Shown here piece by piece: positions 54,853-62,487 of a stretch of 64,000 nucleotides of DNA (within the stretch, counting starts at the first letter, position 1; each line of letters opens with the position of its first letter). The translations under genes and the position numbers were made by a program. The stretch comes from Pseudarthrobacter phenanthrenivorans Sphe3 (GTDB lineage Bacteria > Actinomycetota > Actinomycetes > Actinomycetales > Micrococcaceae): the NCBI RefSeq assembly GCF_000189535.1, contig NC_015145.1, positions 682,001-746,000 of the forward strand. The letters run 5' to 3'. Below the pieces are notes generated by a model, which saw only the letters and a list, made by a program, of their open reading frames with translations, did no database searches and was not told the origin of the DNA.

Positions 54853-55719
54853 ATGTCAGTTGCATCCGGATACGTCCACATTTCTGTCCGTAACGCCGCC
54901 AAGGGGGCCCAGCCCTCCGGTCTCCGCCCCGGCTTCGGACCCCGCCCCGCACTGTCTCCTTCTACGTCCGGAAGCAGCTTCCCCTCCCAGGGCTACGCGC
55001 CGCAGGGATTCAACCCCAATTCGTACGGCCAGCTCCGGGCAGTCCAGCCCGCCGACGCAGCCCCGATGACCGCACCCACCCCCGTCGTGGCCGGACCGAA
55101 TGCCGTCCGTCCCGTAGCCGCCGACAATGTGGCCCGGGGATTCGTGCTCTACATGGGCATCGATGAGGAAACAGCAGCTGCTGCGGGGACCTCCATCGCC
55201 AAGCTGGCCCAGGAAATCCGCGCCTACGCCCAGTCCCTGGTATCCGGCGCGGAAAGCTACGCGGCCGTTGCCGTAGCCCCCGCCGGCACCCCTGGTTCCG
55301 CGCTCGACGTCGTCCGTTCCACCTTCGGCGACCCCACAGTCAACACCCGCCAGCGCACGGAAGCTGCGCGCCCTCAGCAGGCCCAGGAGCCGCGCCCGTC
55401 CGGCGTCCTGATCGACCTTGCCCGCCGCGAAGTCCACCTGGACGGCGAGTCGCTCAACCTGACGTTCAAGGAGTTCGAACTCCTCAACTACCTCGTGGAA
55501 AACGGCACCCGCACCGTGGGCCGCGACGAACTCCTCGAAGGTCTGTGGCGCAACGCCGAAGAAGTGCCCAACGAGCGCACCATCGACGTCCACATCCGCC
55601 GTCTCCGCTCCAAGCTTGGCCGCCTCGCCAACACCGTCCGCACGGTCCGTGGCCAGGGCTACCGGTTCTACGAGCACCCCGAAGTTGTTGTCTGGGCCGC
55701 TCCGGAATACTCGATCTAG
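54853..55719 (+). CDS. Winged-helix (OmpR/PhoB-type) regulator without a receiver domain
   Basis: A 288-residue protein. Residues about 1-90 are low-complexity (Pro, Ser, Gly rich), 90-160 form an alpha/beta segment (ARGFVLYMGIDEETAAAAGTSI split by loops) that I do not recognise, and 185-275 are an OmpR/PhoB winged helix (LTFKEFELLNYLVENG, then ERTIDVHIRRLRSKLG and TVRTVRGQGYRFYE). The phosphorylated receiver is missing, so control must come from the middle domain or another partner. GAGG lies nine bases before the ATG. Direct repeats upstream may be its own sites. Confidence 0.87.
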   Translation: MSVASGYVHISVRNAAKGAQPSGLRPGFGPRPALSPSTSGSSFPSQGYAPQGFNPNSYGQLRAVQPADAAPMTAPTPVVAGPNAVRPVAADNVARGFVLYMGIDEETAAAAGTSIAKLAQEIRAYAQSLVSGAESYAAVAVAPAGTPGSALDVVRSTFGDPTVNTRQRTEAARPQQAQEPRPSGVLIDLARREVHLDGESLNLTFKEFELLNYLVENGTRTVGRDELLEGLWRNAEEVPNERTIDVHIRRLRSKLGRLANTVRTVRGQGYRFYEHPEVVVWAAPEYSI

Positions 55720-55796
55720 GTCCCACGCCCGCCGGTCAGCCTCGCTCCCGGAGCACGTGCCTCCTCGGGCTTACGCAGGGGAACTAGGCTTGGGGC

Positions 55797-56324
55797 ATGA
55801 GTGAGCACCATCTTCGACGGCTTGTGATCATGCGGCATGCCAAGGCCGACTGGCCGGGCGGGGTGGCTGACCATGAGCGCCCCCTGGAGGAACGCGGCCA
55901 CCGGGAAGCGCCGCTGGCCGGCCGCTGGCTGCTCAAGCACAACATCGTGCCGGATTTCATCCTCTGCTCCAGCGCCCTGCGGACCAGGCAGACGTGCACG
56001 TGGGTGTGTTCCGAGCTGGGCGAAAAGGCGCCCACGCCCAAGCTTGAAGACGGGCTGTATGCCGCTTCCGCCCTCAGGATGCTCACCGTGATCAACCATG
56101 TCCCGGACACGGTCACCACGCTGATGGTGATTTCGCATCTGCCCGGCGTGCAGGACCTTGCCATGCACCTTGCCTCACGTGACTCCGACCACGACGCCTA
56201 CATGGACGCCGCCACACGGTACCCCACCAACGCCCTCACTGTTCTTGAAACCGAGAAATCCTGGGCGGAGCTGGATGGCCAGGACGCACGCATCACCAAA
56301 TTCAAGGTGCCCCGCTCGCACTAG
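55797..56324 (+). CDS. SixA-like phosphohistidine phosphatase (histidine phosphatase superfamily)
   Basis: A 175-residue protein with the catalytic RHAKAD near residue 13, ERPLEERGHREA near 27, SSALRTRQT near 60 and the second catalytic His in VISHLPGV near 112. The length fits the SixA branch, which removes phosphate from phosphohistidine. TAGGCT (55785-55790) lies six bases before the ATG, so the transcript may be leaderless. Confidence 0.9.
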   Translation: MSEHHLRRLVIMRHAKADWPGGVADHERPLEERGHREAPLAGRWLLKHNIVPDFILCSSALRTRQTCTWVCSELGEKAPTPKLEDGLYAASALRMLTVINHVPDTVTTLMVISHLPGVQDLAMHLASRDSDHDAYMDAATRYPTNALTVLETEKSWAELDGQDARITKFKVPRSH

Positions 56325-56400
56325 ACCGGTTCACCCCGGCCAGTGCACACGACCCACTGCGCACGGAGGCGCTGCACCTGCGCAGCACCAGCCGCCGGGT

Positions 56401-57096
56401 TTAGCGCCGGGGAGTGGACCTGCTGCCGGGCTTCTGTGCCGCTTGTTTGGCCTGTGCCGCTGTCCTTGCCTGTGAAGCGGACGACGACGGCCGGCGGGCA
56501 GCCGCGGAAGGTACGCGTGCGGGGGTGCGGACGCCGCCCTTCCCGTCACCTGAAGGTTTCTTCGCCTGGGTGCGCTGGCTTGGCGCCTGCTGGTGCGTTG
56601 CCCGCTGGGGCGCCCTGCCTCGGCCTGCTCCGGGGGCAGCGGGCCTGCGTGCCGCCGTCGTACGCCTTGTAACGGTGGAAGGCCCCGCACGTGGCCGCAG
56701 CCGCCGCCCGTGCGGCCAGGCAGCACCGAGGAAGAGGACGGACAAGGTGCCCAGACCCGCCGCAGCAGCGCCGAAAAAGTAGTTGTCAGGATCGCCCGTG
56801 GGGAGCGGGGTGCCAATGAAGGACGACTCGCCGGCAAAGGCAAGTTCCCACGTGCTGACAAAGGCGAGTGAAAACCCGAGGGTAAGGCTGGTTCCCGCTC
56901 CGGCAGCCAGGAGCGCGGCACGGCGTCCGCGGTTCAGGATTTCCATGAGGCAGGCCAGGCAGGCCAGCAACAGCACGCCGAGGAACGCCACGAATACCGG
57001 TTCCGCGAGCGTCATCCCGGTCAGCACCAGCAGCCCGGCAGCAACAATGCCGGCGGTGACCGCAAACCTTCCGCTTTTCCCCATGGGTTCCATCAT
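56401..57096 (-). CDS. Small membrane protein with basic Ala/Pro-rich tail
   Basis: A 231-residue protein with four predicted helices in the first 130 residues (for example AGIVAAGLLVLTGMTLA and FVAFLGVLLLACLACLM), then about 100 residues rich in Arg, Ala, Pro, Ser and Thr, probably disordered and cytoplasmic. I do not recognise a family. The ATG overlaps the TetR stop by four bases, so it is the last gene of the YhgE operon. Confidence 0.75.
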   Translation of the reverse strand: MMEPMGKSGRFAVTAGIVAAGLLVLTGMTLAEPVFVAFLGVLLLACLACLMEILNRGRRAALLAAGAGTSLTLGFSLAFVSTWELAFAGESSFIGTPLPTGDPDNYFFGAAAAGLGTLSVLFLGAAWPHGRRLRPRAGPSTVTRRTTAARRPAAPGAGRGRAPQRATHQQAPSQRTQAKKPSGDGKGGVRTPARVPSAAARRPSSSASQARTAAQAKQAAQKPGSRSTPRR

Positions 57097-57770
57097 TCCT
57101 GAGCAGAGGGCTGCTGGCGCACGTAGCCGCGCATGATGGCCATAATTGCTGCAACGCTTTGGTCACGCGTCCGCTCGGGGTGGTACGTCTGGCGGTCCAG
57201 GCCCACCACGAAGCAGGCGCCGAAAATCGCCGTTTCCAGGCTGCCCCGGGAAACAGATGGGTCCACGGGATAGGTCTCCGCAACCTTCTCGACGGCCGCC
57301 GCGATGACCGCCAGCAGTTCACCCCGGAGGACAGCGAACGTGCCCTGCCACTCACTCGGGGTGCGCCAGTTCTCGCTGACCCACAGTCTGGCGAAGGACG
57401 GGTAGTCGGACATGAAGTCCAGCGCCTGGCCGATCATTGCCTCCATGGCCAGCAGCGGATCCTCTGCCGGGCCGGGACCGGCAGCGCCTGCGGCGTGCCC
57501 GGTTTCCCGCGTTGACGCTTCCAGCAGGCGGGCCTTCAGGATGTCCACGCCGTGCCGCAGCAACTGGGCAATCAGCTCGGACTTGCTGCCGAAGTTGTAA
57601 TAGACGGTTCCCTTGGAGACCCCTGCCGCGGCGGCAATCTCGTCCACCGTCACTCCGGCTGCACCGCGCTCGCCAATGAGTTCCATTGAGGCATCGAAGA
57701 GCCTCTGGCGGGTGGCCGAGGTCCGGGCGGGACGGAGGTTCTTCCGTGGTCCGGCCAGGTCGCCGCTCAT
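57093..57770 (-). CDS. TetR-family transcriptional regulator
   Basis: About 225 residues. The N-terminal helix-turn-helix spans ATRQRLFDASMELIGERG and VDEIAAAAGVSKGTVYYNFGSK (about residues 20-65), followed by a helical ligand domain. ATG at 57770 overlaps the YhgE stop (ATGA); the longer frame upstream is not family-like. It is in the same operon as the YhgE/Pip gene and probably binds the palindrome AACTGACCAGTCAGTT in the operon promoter, giving autoregulation. Confidence 0.92.
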   Translation of the reverse strand: MSGDLAGPRKNLRPARTSATRQRLFDASMELIGERGAAGVTVDEIAAAAGVSKGTVYYNFGSKSELIAQLLRHGVDILKARLLEASTRETGHAAGAAGPGPAEDPLLAMEAMIGQALDFMSDYPSFARLWVSENWRTPSEWQGTFAVLRGELLAVIAAAVEKVAETYPVDPSVSRGSLETAIFGACFVVGLDRQTYHPERTRDQSVAAIMAIMRGYVRQQPSAQE

Positions 57771-59803
57771 ACCGCGATCTCCGGCTTCAACGTCTTCAAG
57801 GTCCAGTATTTGTTCCTGTGCACGGCGAGGGTGGACAGGGCCGCGCCCAGCAGCGTGTAGCCCGCCAGCCCTGCAACGGTGGGGCCAATCATGGACAGGT
57901 CCGCCCCGTAGACCAGGTGCCTCATTCCGGCCACCACGTACCCCATCGGCAGGACACCGTGCGCCACGTGGAGCGGTTCCGGAGTGGTCTGCCAGGGGAA
58001 CGTGCCGCCCGACGACACCAGCTGCAGAACCAGCAGGATGAGCACCACAAGCTTTCCGGGGGACCCCAGCAGTGCCACCACGCCTTGGATGATGGCACTG
58101 AAGGCCGTGGCTGCGGCGAGCATGAAGAGCCACATCAGCACCGGATGGGCGGGATCGAGCCCCAGGGCAAGGTTCACCACCAGGGTCAGGAGGGTGGCCT
58201 GCACCGCTGAGACGGCCAGGAAGGGAAGCCAGCCGCCCAGTGCGATCTTCCAGGCAGGGGCGTTTGAGGCCAAGGCCCGTTGCGTGATGGGCCGCATCAC
58301 CTGGACCAGCATGAAGATGCCGATCCACAGGGCCAGCGTGAGGAAGAACGGCGCCAGTCCTGCCCCGTACGATTCCGCCTTCGCCTGCGAGATGTTGCTG
58401 ACCGCGACGGGGTCGGCCATGACCCGGGACAGGTTGTCCTTTTGCGAGTCATCCGGATTGGGAACCTGCCCGGCACCCTTGCCGAGTTCGTCCGCGAGGG
58501 TGCGCGAGCCGTCCGCGGCCGTACCCGCGCCGGCCGACAGTTGGGCCGCTCCGTCATCCAGCGTGCGGGCGCCGTCCGCCAGGCGGCGGGCACCGTCAAG
58601 CGCGGACTGCTCTCCGGTAGCCAGCGCTGCAGCGCCGGTGTGCAGCTGGTCAGCTCCGGAGGATGCCTGTGACACGGCGTCCCGCAACGCCGGGGTGCCG
58701 GCGGCGAGTTGCGCTGCGCCGGTGCTGACGGATGCGGCTCCGTCAGCCAGTTGCTGGATCTGGGCGGCGTCCGCCTGGATTTTCGTCCGCGCTGCCGCAA
58801 CCGGGCTGGAACCGGCCGTTGCGTCGAAATCGGCCAGGATCGCGTCGGCCTGCTCCTGCGTCAGGACGCCAGCCGCCACAAGCCTGGCATTCGTGTCCGC
58901 GACGCGTGCCCGGAGCCCCTGGTCTGCGGCCTCAAGCTGGGCGGCGGCCTCCTGCACTTTGGTGTTCAGCTGCGCATTTCCGGCCGCCACCCGGGCCGCC
59001 CCGTTGGCAAGCGTCTGGGTGTCGGTGGGCAGCGTTGCCGTCTTGTCCTTCAGGACCGAAAGGCCGCTGCTGAGCTGCCCGGCGCCGTCGGTCAGCTGGT
59101 TGGCGCCGTCGCGCAGCTTCACCTGCCCCTGGTAGAGCTCGCCTGCCCCGTTGCTGAGGCCGGCGGTTCCCTCGCGGAGGGTGGCAGTACCGTCGCGAAG
59201 GCGCGCCACGCCGTCGGCTACCTGCCCGGCGCCGTCGGCGGCCTGCACCATGCGGGAGTGGATGGTGCCGAAGCCCGTGAGGAGCTGGTTGGCCGTTTCC
59301 TCGCCGACCTCGGTGGCCACCCTGCTGTGGACGGCGGTGGTGAGCTTGTCCACGATAGTGCTCAGCAGGTAGTTGTTGGCATCGTTGGTGGTGACGTTGA
59401 GCATCGCCTGCCTGGCGGAATCGAAACTGCCCGGGGAGGCCAGGTTGGCTGAGAAGTCCGCCGGGATCTTCAGGGCGAAGGCGTACTCTCCGCTGCTGAC
59501 GCCGTTGTCCGCCTCTTCCGCGGTGGCTACCGGAATCCAGTGGAACACATTGCCTTCCAGCAGGCTGTCCGCCACTTTCGCGCCTGCCTCAAGGCGTGTG
59601 CCGTCGCCGGAGACGGCGCCGGTGTCCTCAACCACCAGCGCCGCGTCGAGATGGTCGAGGTTGCCGTAGGGGTCCCAGTTGGCGTACAGGTACACCGCGC
59701 CGTATAGAAGCGGAACCATTGCCAACGCAACGATGGTCAGCCTGGGCAACAGCCCTCCGGTCATCCGCTTGAGTTCGGAGCGGGCCAGCCGCAGTACTGT
59801 CAC
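57767..59803 (-). CDS. YhgE/Pip-domain membrane protein (ABC-2 type)
   Basis: A 678-residue protein. One helix near residues 20-42 (LTIVALAMVPLLYGAVYLYA), an extracellular region of about 420 residues with many repeats of the form DGAxxLxxGAxxL, then about five helices at the C terminus (FFLTLALWIGIFMLVQVM onward). YhgE/Pip proteins resemble MmpL/ABC-2 exporters and the phage-infection protein; in other bacteria they help move wall- or virulence-related cargo. It lies between a degenerate ABC ATPase and TetR, with overlaps of four bases on each side. Confidence 0.92.
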   Translation of the reverse strand: MTVLRLARSELKRMTGGLLPRLTIVALAMVPLLYGAVYLYANWDPYGNLDHLDAALVVEDTGAVSGDGTRLEAGAKVADSLLEGNVFHWIPVATAEEADNGVSSGEYAFALKIPADFSANLASPGSFDSARQAMLNVTTNDANNYLLSTIVDKLTTAVHSRVATEVGEETANQLLTGFGTIHSRMVQAADGAGQVADGVARLRDGTATLREGTAGLSNGAGELYQGQVKLRDGANQLTDGAGQLSSGLSVLKDKTATLPTDTQTLANGAARVAAGNAQLNTKVQEAAAQLEAADQGLRARVADTNARLVAAGVLTQEQADAILADFDATAGSSPVAAARTKIQADAAQIQQLADGAASVSTGAAQLAAGTPALRDAVSQASSGADQLHTGAAALATGEQSALDGARRLADGARTLDDGAAQLSAGAGTAADGSRTLADELGKGAGQVPNPDDSQKDNLSRVMADPVAVSNISQAKAESYGAGLAPFFLTLALWIGIFMLVQVMRPITQRALASNAPAWKIALGGWLPFLAVSAVQATLLTLVVNLALGLDPAHPVLMWLFMLAAATAFSAIIQGVVALLGSPGKLVVLILLVLQLVSSGGTFPWQTTPEPLHVAHGVLPMGYVVAGMRHLVYGADLSMIGPTVAGLAGYTLLGAALSTLAVHRNKYWTLKTLKPEIAV

Positions 59804-60516
59804 TTTGCAACCTCGGGTTCACGGTGGGCGGGTTTCGCTGCCTCCGGCTCGTCGACGGCCAGCCCCTGGCCGTCGACGCCGGCGGGTTCCTGGACTGCCT
59901 CGTTGCCGATGGCAGCGGCGGGTCCTGTCCACGACGGCGGGAGGGCACCTACAACGGCTACGACGGCGAGCGGCCGCCCGCCGTCGAACGCCAACTGCTG
60001 CAGGCGCGGCAGCCAGTCCTCCTCGTCGGCGCTGTGCCGGTCGGGGGAGTCGACCACCAGCAGGTCCGTGCGCGGATTGGCCAGCGCAAGTGCCGTCAGC
60101 AGTTCAAGGCGCCGGGCAGGTTCCAGCTGCTCCGTCCACAGCCCTGCGATGTCCTCAAAGCTGTTCACCTTCAGCCATGGGCTGCTCAGCAGCGCACCCC
60201 GGTAACGCCGGGGGACCAGGGCCAGGTCCTCGGTGACAAGGTCCCGCACACTGAGGTGCTGTTCGGGCTCGTTGACGCCAGGGGAGTCAACCAGGGCGCT
60301 GGCCAGGCGGCGGGGCTTGATCCGCTCACTGCCGTCCCAGCTGACGTGGCCACCGGTTGGTTTCATCCTGCCGCTGAGAATGAGGGCAAGGGCGGTGCGG
60401 TGGTCCTGCCGTCCGCCGGAAACCAGCAGCAGGTTGCCTCGCTGGAGGGTGAGCGACGTCGGGGGCAGCAGGGGATCCCTGCGGCCCTTTGCTGAGAGCC
60501 GGTGTGCTGAGAGCAA
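59800..60516 (-). CDS. Degenerate ABC ATPase-like partner of YhgE
   Basis: A 238-residue protein with the ABC ATPase outline but poor motifs. Walker A reads GGRQDHRTA instead of GxxGxGKT, so the P-loop Lys is missing. The signature LSGGQ is not recognisable. A Walker B-like LLVVDSPDRH lies near residue 152. The C-terminal 35 residues are an acidic/Pro-rich tail. It overlaps the YhgE start by four bases and is the first gene after the TetR-like operator. It may bind nucleotide weakly or act as a scaffold. Confidence 0.8.
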   Translation of the reverse strand: MLSAHRLSAKGRRDPLLPPTSLTLQRGNLLLVSGGRQDHRTALALILSGRMKPTGGHVSWDGSERIKPRRLASALVDSPGVNEPEQHLSVRDLVTEDLALVPRRYRGALLSSPWLKVNSFEDIAGLWTEQLEPARRLELLTALALANPRTDLLVVDSPDRHSADEEDWLPRLQQLAFDGGRPLAVVAVVGALPPSWTGPAAAIGNEAVQEPAGVDGQGLAVDEPEAAKPAHREPEVAK

Positions 60517-60547
60517 GGGTTGCCTTTCGCGGAATGCGTCTGCTCCC

Positions 60548-60576
60548 AGCCTAACTAAACTGACCAGTCAGTTCAA
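60548..60576 (-). promoter_or_regulatory. Operon promoter with TetR-type operator in the spacer
   Basis: On the minus strand TTGAAC (60576-60571), a 17-base spacer and TAGGCT (60553-60548) form a good promoter. The palindrome AACTGACCAGTCAGTT (60558-60573; arms of 7 around CA) covers the -35 edge and most of the spacer. Binding there would block polymerase. The TetR gene in the operon is the likely binder. Confidence 0.85.
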
Positions 60577-60597
60577 ATATCGGAGTTTACAGCGACG

Positions 60598-62052
60598 CTA
60601 AAGCCCATACTTCTCGAGCAGCCGAAGCCACACCTCACTGATGGTCGGGTAGGAAGGTACCGCGTGCCAGAGCCGATTAAGCGGCACCTCGCCTACCACG
60701 GCGATGGTTGCCGCGTGCAGGAGCTCCGAAACATCGGGGCCGGCAAACGTAGCGCCCAACAGCACCTGCCGGTCCTCATCCACCACCAACTGCGCCCAGC
60801 CCTCGTAGTTCTCCGAGTGCAGTGAGGACCCGGCCACCTGGATGGGGAGTTCCACTGAGGAAGCGTTGAAACCATCCTCGCGGGCGCCTGCCAGGGTGCG
60901 GCCCACAGTGGCCAATTCCGGGTCTGTAAACACGACGTTGGGGACCGCATGGTCGTTGGCTGTCTGGGCGTAAGCGCTCCAGTCCTCCGGGGTTCCCGAG
61001 AGTTCGCCCCTCGCCCTGGCCGCGATGGCGTCCCCGGTGGCCCTGGCCTCGTACTTTCCCTGGTGCGTCAGCAGGTTCCTGCCGGCGGCGTCGCCCACGG
61101 CATAGAGCCAGGCCTGGCCCCCGCGCGTTCCCTGCACAAGCCCTGAGGTGTCGGTGGCCAGGGACAAATGTCCGTCGTCATCCGGTTCGAAGCCCACGCT
61201 CTCCAGCCCCAGTCCCTCAAGGGCGGGATGCCGGCCGGTGGCGACCAGTACTTTGTCCGCGGTGACGCTGGAAGCGTCGCCCAACTGCAGGCTGAAGGTC
61301 CCGTCGTCGTTTTCGGTGATGCTGTCCGTTACCGTGTTGAGGCGGATTTCAACGCCGTCCGCGCGCAGCCCGGCTGCCACCAGGGCGGCAGCCTCCTGCG
61401 GGTATTTCCCCAGCAGCCCGCTCCGGGCCACGAGTGTCACTGACGAGCCCAGCCGCGCGAAGGCCTGGGCCAGTTCCGTGCCCGCAACACCCCCACCCAG
61501 GACGGCGAGGCGCTCCGGAACCTCACGTGCCGAGGTGGCCTCGCGGGTGCCCCAGACCTGCAGGTCCTCCAACCCCTTGATGCCGGGCATGGTCGGCACG
61601 GATCCGGTGGCCAGGACCACCGCGTGCCGCGCCTCCAGGTGGTGGGATGTGCCGTCGAGGCCGGCCACCTGGACGATCCTGGGGGCAGTCAGCCAGGCGT
61701 GGCCCCTGATGAGCTCGATCCCTGAATCCTTGACCCAGGCCACCTGGCTGCCGTCCTCCCAGTTGGACGTGAAATAGTCCCGGCGCTTGAGAACGGCTGC
61801 GGCATCCAGGGTACGCGTGACGGCTTCCTTGGCTCCGGGGGTGGTCTGGGCCGCGTGCAGCGCCGTTCCGGGGCGAAGCAGGGCTTTTGAAGGCATGCAT
61901 GCCCAGTATGAGCACTCGCCGCCCACCAGTTCTGCCTCTATCAGCACCACTGACAGGCCGCCCTGCGCCACCCTGTCAGCTACGTTTTCCCCCACGGCTC
62001 CGGCGCCGATTACTACAACGTCAAATTCCTGCTTCACAGGCTTGGGCATCAT
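60598..62052 (-). CDS. FAD-dependent pyridine nucleotide-disulfide oxidoreductase
   Basis: A 484-residue class I flavoprotein disulfide reductase. FAD motif VVVIGAGAVGENVA near residue 15, redox-active pair in GGECSYWACMPSK near 46 (CxxxxC), NAD motif LAVLGGGVAGTELA near 185, second FAD motif LYAVGDAAG near 320 and the C-terminal catalytic His-Glu in HAVPSYPTISE. Dihydrolipoamide dehydrogenase, mercuric reductase and mycothione reductase are relatives; the substrate is not identified. TAGGCT (minus, 62064-62059) ends six bases before the ATG, fitting a leaderless message. Confidence 0.92.
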   Translation of the reverse strand: MMPKPVKQEFDVVVIGAGAVGENVADRVAQGGLSVVLIEAELVGGECSYWACMPSKALLRPGTALHAAQTTPGAKEAVTRTLDAAAVLKRRDYFTSNWEDGSQVAWVKDSGIELIRGHAWLTAPRIVQVAGLDGTSHHLEARHAVVLATGSVPTMPGIKGLEDLQVWGTREATSAREVPERLAVLGGGVAGTELAQAFARLGSSVTLVARSGLLGKYPQEAAALVAAGLRADGVEIRLNTVTDSITENDDGTFSLQLGDASSVTADKVLVATGRHPALEGLGLESVGFEPDDDGHLSLATDTSGLVQGTRGGQAWLYAVGDAAGRNLLTHQGKYEARATGDAIAARARGELSGTPEDWSAYAQTANDHAVPNVVFTDPELATVGRTLAGAREDGFNASSVELPIQVAGSSLHSENYEGWAQLVVDEDRQVLLGATFAGPDVSELLHAATIAVVGEVPLNRLWHAVPSYPTISEVWLRLLEKYGL

Positions 62053-62093
62053 GGGGACAGCCTACGCCCGGGGAAGGTGGAAGTTTGAGTAAC

Positions 62094-62129
62094 AAAAAAG
62101 GTCCGCACCGGTGAACCAGTGCGGACCTT
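62094..62129 (-). terminator. Terminator of tRNA-Arg transcript
   Basis: An 11-bp stem (62098-62108 with 62119-62129), with further pairing in the loop. Read on the minus strand it is followed by TTTTTT. It ends the tRNA-Arg transcript just before the flavoprotein promoter. Confidence 0.9.
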
Positions 62130-62132
62130 GCT

Positions 62133-62209
<77 letters not shown>

Positions 62210-62431
62210 ATTCCGTGTCCCGGGAGAAGAACCGCTCTCCCTGAACCTCGAATTACTTTACGCGAGGGTGGGCCGGAGTGCCAAATCGAACCCCGTGTAA
62301 TCTCCACGACTAGACCGGTATAGGTGACCTTCGTCACTAAAATGCCGGTTTTGCGGCTAATTTTCCTTGTAAATCCGCGGAAGTGCGTTTTGAAGCGCGC
62401 TTTTCATCAGTATGCGTCCAAAAAACGCAGG

Positions 62432-62443
62432 TGGTCCGGACCA
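62432..62443. promoter_or_regulatory. Palindrome in the pckG upstream region
   Basis: TGGTCCGGACCA is a perfect 12-base palindrome, followed directly by TAGCAT (62444-62449), a possible -10 for pckG. It lies 45 bases before the start codon and resembles operators of GntR-type carbon regulators. The binder is unknown. Confidence 0.45.
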
Positions 62444-62487
62444 TAGCATTTAGGACACACCGATGTACCCCGAGGAAGGGAACCGAA

